A program made the translations under genes and the position numbers. The notes under the pieces were generated by a model. The model was not told the DNA's origin. It worked only from the letters and a program-made list of their open reading frames with translations, and did no database searches. Of a stretch of DNA of 64,000 nucleotides, positions 12,036-22,185 are shown in pieces; position 1 is the stretch's first letter; each line of letters begins with the position of its first letter. This stretch comes from Carya illinoinensis (lineage: Eukaryota; Streptophyta; Magnoliopsida; Fagales; Juglandaceae), in contig NC_056752.1 of assembly GCF_018687715.1 (NCBI RefSeq), positions 12,725,501 through 12,789,500 of the forward strand, read 5' to 3'.

Positions 12036-13294
12036 TCTAATATTGTACATGTGTTTTAAAAATATATGTTTATTTATATATTTATCATATATACTAGTAT
12101 AGTATATAGTTATATAACTAGAATTTATATAATTAAATTCAATAATATATTAGTATGAACTAATTATTATAAAATAATATACTTATACTGTAATATAAAT
12201 AGACTAATGATAGTTTGGTATATGTAAACATCATATTATTACTACCATACATAATCAAATATAGAAATAAGTTAGATAATAGTATTTAAATAAATCTAAT
12301 ATAATAAGTTAACAACTCATATTCTAATTTACGAAAGTATAATAATATGTAATTAGACACTAGAAAGCCTAATATATAATTAAGTTAGAAATTAGTTAGA
12401 CATTAATATAATGACACGTAATAATAATTTATAATAACATGTAATTAGATACTAAAAATAATATGTAATACTATAGTATGATAACTTGTAATGATACTAT
12501 CGTATAAGTATTGTATAAAAATAAGTTAGATAATAATATAGAAGTAAAATTAGTAGTGAATGATTTAGTTTTAGTTTTTAATTTTTTGAAAAATTTGAAA
12601 TTTGAAAACACATAAAAAAACTCTTTTGTAAAATAGACTAAATATGAAGCTAAAAAAAATCCAAAATTGAAAGCCCAAATATTAAATTTGATATTTGTGC
12701 ATAATTATGTAAAGATATTCTAAGACTATTTTATTTTGGATATTTGAAAATTATTTGAATCTGCTTTATATAAAGAGCAATAATCCTAACCACTGTAATG
12801 GCACGGCACGAATAGGGGAGGTGATCTATGAAGAAAGTTTGTGAATGTAAATTTGTTGAGTATAGAGAAGTCGAAAATTAGAGTGGGTGTGTGTGAAAGT
12901 TAGATCAAGGAGTGAGCAGAGATGGCAAAGCCGTTACCGGCGCTGCTAAGTTGGTGGGAACCGTCAGTAGTAAGGACTCGAAAAGCAAGGAGTGGCAGCC
13001 TGAAGTACCAAGATCTTTGACCAACGCACGAATGAGATGGAGCGAGGGTAAATTTATTGTGGTTGAAATTCAGAGGGTGATGGAAAAAGAATGTGATTGA
13101 GCAACGGAAAAGAAAGTAGGGAAAATGAGATTTCGTGGGAGAGAAAATGGGAGAGGAAGGTTAATAGGGAAGAGGGGATTTTAGGAAGAAGAAATTGAAG
13201 AGAAGTAGAGAAGAAACCGTCAAGGTGGGGAAAACAGAAGGGAACAAGAGCATATGTGACCATAAGGGGTTGTTTTCTGGGTCTGGGTCTTACA
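12036..13294. other. AT-rich intergenic sequence and possible gypsy LTR remnant
   Basis: 12036-12049 is the right LINE TSD. From 12050 to about 12770 the sequence is very AT-rich with no recognisable coding content. From about 12790 to 13294 it becomes purine-rich and ends in GGTCTTACA just before the decayed gypsy element. Read on the minus strand this gives TGTAAGACCC followed by a CT-rich tract, as expected for the start of a minus-strand 3' LTR. Its left boundary was not found and no matching partner was recognised. Confidence 0.4.
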
Positions 13295-13388
13295 TCCTTC
13301 GCCCTTATGAAAAGTCCATCCTCAGAATATGCTACAAGCTATCCAGATTTCAGTCAAACAAGTGTGGGTACTTAACTTGCATCTCTTC

Positions 13389-14060
13389 CTAAAATTCCCA
13401 AGAAGTTTCATTAGTAGCGTGATTATTCCACAACACTTTAACCAATGGGATAGTTCGGGTCCATAGCACTTTATCTTTCCTATCTAGAATCCACATTGGT
13501 TCCTTGGTATTGATCATATTCTCTTGAATCTGAAGTGGTTCATAATCAATAACGTGAGTGTGGTTGGGGATGTACATCCTTAACATAGAGACATGAAATA
13601 CATTGTGTACTCCCGAAAGTGCTGGTGGTAGTGCCACCATATAAGCCACTAGGCCAATTTGATCAAGGATCTCAAAGGGTTCGATATATCTAGGACTTAA
13701 GTTGCCCTTCTTTCCAAATCACATAACTTATTTTATTGGTGCAATCCTCAACAACACTTTCTTCCCAACCTTAAACTCTAACTAGTGACAATGATTGTCT
13801 GTATAGCTCTTTTGTCGACTCTAAACTGCTTTCATTCTAGCACGAATGAGCCCCTCTTTCTTTGTGGTTTTCTGAATGATATATGGCCCCAAGTTTTGTC
13901 TTTCACCCACCTCATCCCAATATAAAGGAGACCTACACTTTCTACCATACAATACTTCATAAGGTGATATTTTAATACTCGTCTGATAACTATTATTGTA
14001 AGTGAACTAGACCAATGGTAAATGTTGTATCTAGGTACTCTTGAAATCCATAACATAGGC
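13389..14060 (-). pseudogene. Gypsy integrase C-terminus and chromodomain
   Basis: VHNVFHVSMLRMYIPN followed by YEPLQIQE, ILDRKDKVL and IPLVKVLWNNHATNETSWE is the end of a chromovirus integrase running into its chromodomain. Chromodomains of such elements guide integration toward heterochromatin. Upstream, 13832-14056 keeps an altered GRKCRSPVHWDEVG-type block. The copy is interrupted by stops between these segments. Confidence 0.8.
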
Positions 14061-14768
14061 CCTCAACATGTCTTCCAGAATCTAAATGGTCCTTTCTAGC
14101 TATCCATCCATTTGGGGGTGAAAGGCAGTGTTGAAATTTAACCTAGTGCCCATGGCCTCCTGTAGGCTTCACCAGAATTTGAAGTAAAACGATGATCTCT
14201 ATTTGACACAATGGATACTGATACCCCCATGCAATCTCACTATCTCCAATATATACAGGTCAGCTAGTTTTTCCATCTTATAGGAAACTTTATTGGGTAC
14301 GAATCACGTAGTCTTTGTCATGCGATCCACAATCACCCATATTGCATCCTGTCCACTCAGTGTGTTTGGTAGGCCTGTCACAAAATCTATGGAGCTATGC
14401 TCTCCCTTCCATTTAGAAATCTGAAGTGGTTGCAACAATCCTACTAGTCTCTAATGTTCCACCTACACAAATTTGGCAATTTCTCTTTTCATACCATTTC
14501 ACCAAAAAGAATTTCTCAAGTATCGATACATTTTAGTACTCCCTAGGTAGACTATGTAAAAAGAATGGTGTGCTTCCTCGAGAATTAACCTATTTATTTC
14601 ATCATCATCAAGCAAACACAATCTACTTCTTAACCTTAACACTTCATCCTCTGAAATGCTAAACTTAGATTTATTCCCCTTTCTGAATTCTTCCACTAGC
14701 TTCACTAACCCCGAATCGCCTTTCTGTGCGACTTTAATTTTGTCCACCAAGGCTGGTTGAACCATCAA
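14060..14768 (-). pseudogene. Gypsy integrase N-terminal and core remnants
   Basis: The minus-strand segment 14499-14768 carries EAHHSFYIVYLGSTKMYRYL, the HHCC zinc-binding region of integrase. The second histidine position in the block before GSTKMY reads Y-L rather than H-P. The core continues leftward in several frames (GQDAIWV and related fragments) with many stops. Confidence 0.75.
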
Positions 14769-14783
14769 ACTAGCTATGAAAAT

Positions 14784-15224
14784 CTACTGCTCACTAGTGA
14801 TAACCTCAATACTTGCTCTTTCAAATTCCATTAATAACTGGTGTTGGTTAGTAAGACTTGCAACTGATGGTCCCATATACTTCCTACTTAATGCATCAGC
14901 AAGCCATTTCCTCTGCTTCATATTTAATTCCTTTTGGGTGAAGAAATACTTCAAGCTTTTGTGGTCTGTATAAATTTCACACTTTTTCCCATATAAATAA
15001 TGTATCCAAATTTTAAGTGCAAAAATGACTACTGCTAGTTCCAGATCATGTGTGGGATAATTTTGTTCATATGCCTTCAGTTGGTGTGAGGCGTATGCTA
15101 TAACTTTCCCGTTTTGCATTAATACACACCCCAAACCCAACCTTGGTGCATTAATGTAGACCACAAATCCTCCTCTAGTAGTGGGAACAGTTAAAATAGG
15201 GGCTATCACTGACCTTTGTTTCAA
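14784..15224 (-). pseudogene. Gypsy RNase H, catalytic residue lost and internal deletion
   Basis: [37 protein letters not shown] and [17 protein letters not shown] identify the LTR-element RNase H. The usual YSDAS motif reads YINAP, so the first catalytic Asp is gone. NMKQRKWL runs directly into ADALSRK; family members have roughly 20 residues between these blocks, so an in-frame deletion is inferred near 14890-14930. Confidence 0.82.
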
Positions 15225-15485
15225 CTCCTAGAAACTTTCTTCACACTTTGTTGTCCATTCAAACTTGTTATTCTTCTTGATGAGGGCAATAATTGGGACT
15301 GCTATTCTGGAGAAACCATCAATGAATCATCCTTAATATCTTGCCAATCCTAAGCAACTTCTAACCTCAAGCACATTCTTTGGCATCGACCAATTAACAA
15401 TTGCTACTACTTTCCTCGGGTTTATTAAAATGCCATCTTTTGAAATTACATGCCCCAAAAATGCAATTGACTCTAGCTAGAATTC

Positions 15486-15960
15486 TCACTTCTTCAACTT
15501 AGCATACAACTTTTTATCCTTGAGTGTCCTGAGCACCAATCTGAAATGCTCTTTGTGCTCAGTTTTGCTCTTGGAGTATATCAATATATCATCAATAAAT
15601 AACACCATAAACTTATCCAAGAAGTCGTAAAATACTCTGTTTATTAAATCCATGAATACCGTAAGGGCATTAGTCAGGCCAAAAGGCATGACCAAGGATT
15701 CATAATGGTTGTATCTGGTCCTGAAAGTTGTCTTGGGCACATTCCCTCCCTTGATCTTCAGTTGATGATATCCCAACCATAGATCAATCTTTGAGAATAC
15801 CTGAGCACCCTAGAGTTGATCGAATAGATCCTCTATACGAGGTAGCAGTTATTTATTCTTCATGGTTACTCGGTTAAGTTCCCTATAATCGATGCTAAGT
15901 TCTCTATAATCGATGCACATCCTCAAAGTGCCATCCTTCTTTTTCACAAACAAAATTGGA
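15486..15960 (-). pseudogene. Gypsy reverse transcriptase fragment
   Basis: [26 protein letters not shown] and the catalytic box FIDDILIYS are the palm of a Ty3/gypsy reverse transcriptase on the minus strand. Upstream motifs continue to about 15960 but are interrupted by stops near 15780-15850, where a short duplication of CTATAATCGATGC also occurs. Confidence 0.83.
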
Positions 15961-16181
15961 GCTCGCTATGGTGACACACTGGGCTTGATAAAACCCTTGT
16001 CTAATAAATCTTGCAACTGTTCTTTGAGTTCTGTGAATTCAAATAGTACCATTCAATAAGAAGCCTTAGAAAGTGGTGTCGTGCTTGTAACTAAGTCGAT
16101 GGCAAGCTCCACTTCTCGCTTGGGTGGTAATCCAAACAAGTCTTCAGGAAATACCTCTAGATATTCTCTCACAATAAGGAT

Positions 16182-16690
16182 CTATTCCAACTTCAACTCT
16201 TCTTTTGGTGCATATACCACACAAGCTAAAAATATCTGACAACCATCACGTAATAATTTCCCAACCTGAACAACAAATATAACTGAGGGAAGCGAACATA
16301 CTTTCGACCCCACAAACCGAAATTCACCTTCCTCTGGGGGCTTGAATACTACTCGCTTTTTTAAACAGTCAATACTGGCGTGGTAGGAGGCCAGCCAATC
16401 CATATCCAATATCATACCGAACCCGACCATGAGAATTACTACTAGATTAGTTGGCATCATTCTCCCTTCAATACATATTGAACACCCATGGAGAATCTTG
16501 TTTCATGTTATTGAATTCCCCTTTGGAGTCAAGACTACTAACTTGTAATTCAACCTTTCAATTTCCAAAGTGTAGAACTTAGCATAATCCATAGAAATAA
16601 ATGAATGTGTAGCTCCAAAATCAAATAGCACTGTAGCATCACTAGAAAACAGGGAAGGGTTCCTGTGGTCACATTTGGAATACACCATTG
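16182..16690 (-). pseudogene. Gypsy aspartic protease and linker
   Basis: VLFDFGATHSFIS matches the retropepsin active-site block, usually LFDSGASHSFIS, but the D-S/T-G triad reads D-F-G here. ILDMDWLASYHASIDC is the second conserved block. Separate open segments at 16503-16688 and 16182-16460 show at least one break between them. Confidence 0.8.
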
Positions 16691-16859
16691 ATTTAAGTGG
16701 GTGTAAGATTGTATTGAAAACAATGTTTATTTTTCGAAAATGAGAGAGATAATACTTATGATCACGTCATTTCTATCCTCAGCCTCTCCATGCATCAATG
16801 CAAAGACTCGAGTTGGCCCAGTCATGCACTGGTTGTTTCCTCGCACTGTGGTGGTGATC

Positions 16860-17817
16860 TGAGCATCTTGTTGCTATCTAGCTGCAACGGGCTGTCCCTG
16901 ATGTAGTGGCCTAGCTTGCTTCAACGGAAACACAATCCTACCCCTTTCCTGCACTCCTCGGATGCACTTGGTTGAATGTCTTGCACTGATAGGTCTGTTG
17001 GTTCCTCTGTACCTGCCTCTAGCTAGAGTTATTGCCTTTGTTCCTCTTTTTCCCTGGGTCTTGGTCCATGGTAGAATAAGACCCCTATGGCGCAACCCTC
17101 TTCCTCTAATCTTGAAGTTCAAAGCTTCTCTTAAGGCTCTACCCGAGTATTATGGCCTTATCTACTAATTCTAAGAAACTATGAATCTGAAAGGCCACCA
17201 CTCGTTCATATATCTTGTTATTCAACCCCTCCTCTAACTTCTGAGTCTTCCTCTCCTCATCGAGGATCAAATATGAAGCAAAGCTGACAGCTCAATGAAT
17301 TTGTTTGCATATTGGTGTCTTGTCATGGTTCCCTACACTAGGTTGGCAAACTCCCTAGCCCTAGCATCTCTAACTGATCTTGGGAAGAAAAGATCAAAGA
17401 AGATCTATTTGAAATGGGGCTAGTTAACTGTTCCTCTCCCATCAGCTTCTCTGATGGTTCTCTTTGAAATCCACCATCATTTCGCCTCAACAATAAGCTT
17501 GAAAGTGGCATATGACACCTTCTGTTCATCTATGCAATTCAAGACTCAAAGTATCTCCTCGATATCCTGAATCCAGTCCTTTGCTAGGGTCGGCTCTCCT
17601 CTCCAATCAAATGAAGGGGGTGCATCTGGTTGAACCATTCCATGATACAACCTCCTTCATTATCGTCATGATTGCGACTCGGGAGATTCTACATGAGCTG
17701 CTCTATTAACTGTTGCGCTATTGCTTGAAATAATTCTGAAGCACTTGGATTTGCTTCTCCTTCACCAACAATCGCGTTTAGCTCTGAAATGTTTTGTACC
17801 TGACGACGAGGTGGTAT
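16860..17817 (-). pseudogene. Gypsy gag remnant
   Basis: The minus strand at 17815-17817 reads ATA where a Met would fit: it is followed by PPRRQVQNISELNAIV, so the start codon looks mutated from ATG. Later pieces show the capsid region near 17338-17529 and a relic of the zinc knuckle (QCKTFNQVHPRSAGKG) near 16940-17000 with cysteines missing and stops inside. Confidence 0.7.
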
Positions 17818-17819
17818 CC

Positions 17820-18196
17820 TGAAAACTTGGATTTATAATAAACGTTTCAAAATATAGAGTTCATATAAACATATGCAAACAGTTGTAATCATAAAACAAA
17901 CAAAATGAGCCTACACCTCCAAAATCTAAACCTTCAATCTTATCACAATCATTTTGTAAAGTCTATAGAATGAGCCTACATAATGTAAACCTTCAATTGT
18001 TATGAAATCTGCAAAATCTAACACTTCAGATTTCATAGGACATCTTTCCTACAGCTTGCAGATTCTAAAACCTTAAATATTAACAGAATTATTTCTTGAA
18101 GTCTGCAGAATTCTAAACATCAAATCTAAAAATTATTTCCTAAAGTCTGCCGATAAACAAAACCTCATATACCATAGTCTGTAGAACCTCAAATAT
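17820..18196 (-). other. Gypsy untranslated leader with degenerate repeats
   Basis: Non-coding leader between primer-binding site and gag. Variants of AAGTCTGCAGAATTCTAAA and CCTTCAAAT recur every few dozen bases, so it looks built from a decayed short tandem repeat. Confidence 0.5.
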
Positions 18197-18211
18197 GGCT
18201 CTGATATACCA
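18197..18211 (-). other. Primer-binding site (tRNA-iMet type), altered
   Basis: The plus strand reads GGCTCTGATATACCA, the complement of TGGTATATCAGAGCC. The standard initiator-Met primer site is TGGTATCAGAGCC; two extra bases (TA) interrupt it. It abuts TGTAACGCTC at 18214, which on the minus strand ends an LTR in GCGTTACA. Confidence 0.7.
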
Positions 18212-18213
18212 AT

Positions 18214-19500
18214 TGTAACGCTCTAATAGAAGGTCCAAATCACATGACCTATACTCTAAAATAACTAGTTAATAATACAATTAGAGCCTAATTAGAACCT
18301 TATAAAGATTAAAAAAAAAAAAAATTTATTCTCAAGTAATGCGAGATCTCATATACCACTTACTGTTATATTTATCAAATGAGGTATAACAATTATCATA
18401 ATTAAAGATTAGTTTTTTAAGAGTATAGTACTTTTCATTAAAATTTTATGAAGAGTTAGTATTTTTTAGAATAATTTTTTTACATTGGCCAATTTTTATA
18501 GTGGTATTTGTTTTCCACATGGAAAGTCCAAAACTTAATATCAAAAGCCCAACCGGTCCTAAATTTCACACAATCGTAGCCCCCCCATCCAAGCCGTTTA
18601 TACATAAAAATTAAAACCCTGCCCCCCTGGCGGCTCTCTCTCTATCTTTTTCAACCCTTCCATCTCTCTATCTTCCCTTTCTGCATCACTGCTTTGTCTC
18701 CAAAACCTAAAATTTTCCTCTTCTTTCCATCCAAAACCTAAAATTTTCCTCTTCTTTCCATCTCTCTCTACTTCACATTCTTCCTCTCCTCCACCGAAAT
18801 ACTCTTTTATTTTTCAAAATCATATCTTTCTCTCTTCCTTTTGTCTCTCACTGTCATTTCACTGTCTTGCCACTATTAGTCACTGCGATAAATCATCACC
18901 ACCGCCTCCATTGCCGACAACGTCGAGAAAATCTAGGGTAACTTTTCTCTTCCATATATGTATATATATATATATGTGTGTGTGTATGTCTCTCCCCGTC
19001 ACTCTGTCGGATTCTCTTCACTCCTCTCTGTTTGGTTGGTATTCCACCAACTCCCGACACTAATTTCCACAAAATCAGAAGCAGCTTGTGTTTGTTAAAT
19101 CCTCTCAGCACCAATTTATTTAGATCCAGGCATATGTTATAGATTGTGTTTACGTTGTTTTTTTTCTCATGCCTATGTGTACTGGTTCTATTATTTGGAC
19201 TCGAATATAATCCAAAATTTGTTTATATTATTTGGAATCAAAGATAATCCACATGGTGCCAGAAAATAGAAGGAAGACGAAGAATTCTAACGCCAACGAG
19301 AAGAACCAGGGGCAAAATCGTAATAACAGTTGTTTACAGAAGGGCATAAGCAGAAAGTAAAATACAAGAGTCTGAGACAAAAATGTAATAATAACCAGTT
19401 CTACAGGGCCATAAATGGGAAATAAAATATCAAACAAAATTATTGTAGATTCTTGTTCATATGCTCGTAGCCATAATAGATATAATTATTATATTACCTT
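18214..19500. other. Possible LTR or promoter-like block, unresolved
   Basis: Starts TGTAACGCTC beside the primer-binding site, so it should hold the 5' LTR of the minus-strand gypsy element. Yet a plus-strand TATA-like TTTATACATAAA near 18597, followed by a 200-bp CT-rich tract and a duplicated CCAAAACCTAAAATTTTCCT (about 18700 and 18732), suggests plus-strand transcription. A (TA)n(TG)n microsatellite lies near 18955-18990. The far end and any matching copy were not found. Confidence 0.35.
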
Positions 19501-19616
19501 AACCTATGGGACAAACTTGTAATATATTCAGTGTATAAATAAATAAATTTAAAGATAGAATTTCACTCTGAACAAACCGCTTACAACAAATGAAAATTAA
19601 ATGACATCACCAATTG

Positions 19617-19800
19617 CCAATGAGCAGTGCTACCTCCTCCGAAGATTCAGCGGATGTAGCATGTGCTCCGTCTTGATAAAGGAATAAAAAAGTTTTTTAT
19701 TTTTTTATTATTTTTTTATATTTTAAATTTTTTTAAACAAAATGATAATATTATTAAAAAATATTTTCTTAATCACTAACTAAAATATAAATAAAGGACC
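19617..19800. repeat. MITE-like AT-rich repeat
   Basis: GCGGATGTAGCATGTGCTCC followed by a T-rich stretch and TTAATCACTAAC resembles the sequence around 26322-26470 and the GGGTGTAG blocks at 26475 and 33275. Probably a relic of the same small dispersed family. Ends not defined. Confidence 0.35.
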
Positions 19801-20058
19801 CGATTCATGACCAACATTCGGTGATTATATTATTTCTGCCAATTAAATCCATTAGGACGACCGGACGAGTCACATCTCCTATCAATGTGGAGGACCATTT
19901 GGTTACATTGTGTGCAGTGGAAGGTAGCCTGTTCGGCTACATTGTGTGCTGCGTACAATTTGCATTAATGTTCCTATTTAGTGTTTTCGTAGCCTTTAGG
20001 ATTTAGGACAATTTATAAAAGAAATGCTTTATCATATCGTATATTTTTATAAAAAATT

Positions 20059-20215
20059 TCATCTTATTTCGTCTCATTTTATCTAATCATTACAATTGTT
20101 TTAAATTTCTATATAAAATAAAATAAACAATTCAACTTTTTCAAATTTTAATATAAAAATAATATATTTTATTCAATTTTCAACTTTAATCTCAACTCAT
20201 CTCATCTTAAAAATA
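20059..20215. repeat. MITE fragment, CATCTTATTTC/CTCAACTCATCTC family
   Basis: Shares the order ATCTAATCATTACAA, AAACAATTCAACTTTTTCAAA and TCTCAACTCATCTCATCTTA with the copy at 23702-23904. The terminal repeats are missing here. Followed at about 20250-20390 by part of another AT-rich dispersed repeat containing ATCAATTTATGAGTTTA. Confidence 0.6.
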
Positions 20216-20825
20216 TGTTATAAAAAAAAATTACAAATTGAAATGTCTTGATATGAAATGATAAATTGTAAAGCTACTTTTATTGTAAAATAAATACAAT
20301 GTGTCATATGAATCCATATCAATTTATGAGTTTATTTTTGTGAAATCTTTTTGTAACTGTATCACTTCTCATTTATGAATGTAAAAAAAAAACAAAAAAA
20401 AAGTTCTACTTTTTTAAGTATTTTGAAGAATGTTGGAATCATCATCATCTTCAAAGATTAAATTCACCTCATAGTTTTAGTAAACCCGTTAACCTAATTT
20501 TGAAGTATGCTTACGCGCTTGCCCTAATGACTTGTAGCCAGAAAGGAAAACTCGAAAAATTTAGTGGGGAAACTTCTAACACTTAAGTTAGCGAGGAGTT
20601 AAGCTCTTTCATTGACAAATAGATAGTAAGTTTTGAAAGCCAGCATAATTAATTTGCTTGATTTGTGCGGGGATGAATAATTTCAATGACACAACTAATT
20701 TAATCAGATGGGTTAATTCCAATCATATTGATAATAGTTTCATTGAGCCTAGCTACCTGTGCTGATTATTATGAACCTTCTTAAGAGCATATTATGCATT
20801 AGGTGGTGCAGTACTTACAAAATTA

Positions 20826-20975
20826 GGAAAATTCTATACTAAATACTATCATCTTATTTTCATCCTATTAAATAAGATGTAGCATATTTATCACCATTGA
20901 TCAATGGTGATAAATGTGTCACATCTTACTTAACAAGATGAAAGTAAAATAAGAATGCGGTATATAACATTACAC
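20826..20975. repeat. Foldback MITE with ~75-bp arms
   Basis: A near-perfect inverted repeat centred between 20900 and 20901. TTTATCACCATTGA faces TCAATGGTGATAAA with no loop, and similarity continues outward through AAGATG and TCTTATTTT to about 75 bp per arm. It could form a long hairpin. No coding sequence. Confidence 0.85.
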
Positions 20976-21263
20976 AATAAATTATAGGTACTGAGATGCT
21001 GCAACAGTAATTGCTTGTAGTTGAAATTACGTTAATATTTAAACAACTGGATCTGTCATATTCTTCGCCAAACATTAAATTATTTGGTTTTCTTGTACTA
21101 CAGGCCGGGACCAGGCTGTAATTTAAAAGGCAATAACATCCTCATCAGATGTATATTCAGCTCCTTGTTGTATGGATTTGTCCCTCCTAAATAATTTACT
21201 TGTTTACCAAACCAAGTTGCCCAAATTAAATGGCCAGTTCAAATTTACAACTCAAGGAGTACT

Positions 21264-21270
21264 TTATAAG
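21264..21270 (+). promoter_or_regulatory. TATA box of small conserved gene
   Basis: TTATAAG about 115 bases before the ATG at 21381, at a suitable distance for a short 5' UTR that includes the pyrimidine-rich GTCTGTCTGTCTTTCTGTC. Confidence 0.5.
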
Positions 21271-21380
21271 AATCTCTTTAATATTGGACAAAAACATGTA
21301 TGTCTGTCTGTCTTTCTGTCTGATCTCTCGTAAAAACTCCCTTTGAACCTAAGAAGGAGCAAAGAAATATTCAAACCCAG

Positions 21381-21749
21381 ATGCGAAAAACGTTGAAAGG
21401 AAAAGAAATTGAAGAAGGAGGAGGAGAAGAAGCTTTAGCAATATGGGATTGTGGCAGCCCTCTATATGACTCGTATGAGTTGGTTTCACTTGCTCATATC
21501 ATCGAACGGCATCTGATGAAATTGCCAAATATTAGCGGTGGATCAAAGCGTTTCATCGCCCGATCATTCTCTCGTGCAAATAACCGAGTCGCCTCGATGG
21601 TAGCGAACCCAACCAAGAAGATGAGCAAGGGAGGAAAAGATCACCGGGAAAATCCTGGGAAGAAGAAGGAAATTACATGGTTTCCTGGTTTTCTTAGAAG
21701 GTTTGGTTTTCAGAAGAAGAGAAAAACACACGATCGATATCGTGAATGA
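21381..21749 (+). CDS. Small conserved plant protein, unknown function
   Basis: A single-exon frame of 122 aa, opened by an ATG after CAAACCCAG. The core AIWDCGSPLYDSYELVSLAH, then IIERHLMKLP and GGSKRFI, is a motif I recall from small plant proteins of unknown function; I cannot name the family. The N-terminus is acidic and Gly/Glu-rich, the C-terminus strongly basic (GKKKEITWFPGF, FGFQKKRKTHDR), which could act as a nuclear signal or bind nucleic acid; this is inference. No signal peptide or membrane segment is seen. A TATA box about 115 bp upstream and sound codon content support a real gene. It lies between a foldback MITE and a hAT element without being broken. Confidence 0.72.
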   Translation: MRKTLKGKEIEEGGGEEALAIWDCGSPLYDSYELVSLAHIIERHLMKLPNISGGSKRFIARSFSRANNRVASMVANPTKKMSKGGKDHRENPGKKKEITWFPGFLRRFGFQKKRKTHDRYRE

Positions 21750-22177
21750 AACAGGTAACTTGATCGGTACATGAAGATCATGATTTTATGCACCAAAATT
21801 AATATGCTCCTTTTTTTGGTTTCCTTCGTCTGTATTAATAATCATGTGGAAGTGTTTTTGTTCAATATTCTTAAGAAATTGAGAATTCACTTTCTTATTC
21901 ATGAACTTACCAGCTTAATTACACTAAAAAGGACATTTAAAAAAAAAAATTAGTTTTCTTTTTCAATCAGCTTCTTCCTAATAGTGACGAAATCCAGATG
22001 CATGCATTAGCTTCGATATCATTTATCTCAATCTTCTGATACTTTAGGAAGAAAAAATGTTTTGTGAAAAAAGTGAAGTACGTATATATGTACTATCTAT
22101 ATGAATTAATTATCTATAGCTATCAACTCATTCTCGCGGTGTGGAATCAACAGATTCATTATTTAAAGTTCGGTGTG
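21750..22177. other. 3' flank of small conserved gene
   Basis: AT-rich sequence with the likely 3' UTR and no further gene. GAATCAACAGATTCATT occurs at 22144 and again at 23303, directly outside the hAT element's right end, so the insertion site already contained this motif nearby. Confidence 0.5.
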
Positions 22178-22185
22178 GAATCAAC

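Larger units (their letters stand above)
13295..18213 (-). mobile_element. Decayed Ty3/gypsy chromovirus, internal region
   Basis: On the minus strand, from right to left, come a primer-binding site, leader, gag, protease, reverse transcriptase, RNase H, integrase and chromodomain, the Ty3/gypsy order. The chromodomain and domain wording resemble the plant Tekay/Del clade. Every domain carries stops, frameshifts or lost active-site residues. LTR ends were not paired: a TGTAACGCTC block abuts the primer-binding site on the right and GGTCTTACA lies at the left. Confidence 0.85.

Noticed and set aside
12912..13100. 62-codon frame on the plus strand
   Set aside because: Lies in purine-rich sequence that fits the LTR of the gypsy element; no conserved motif.
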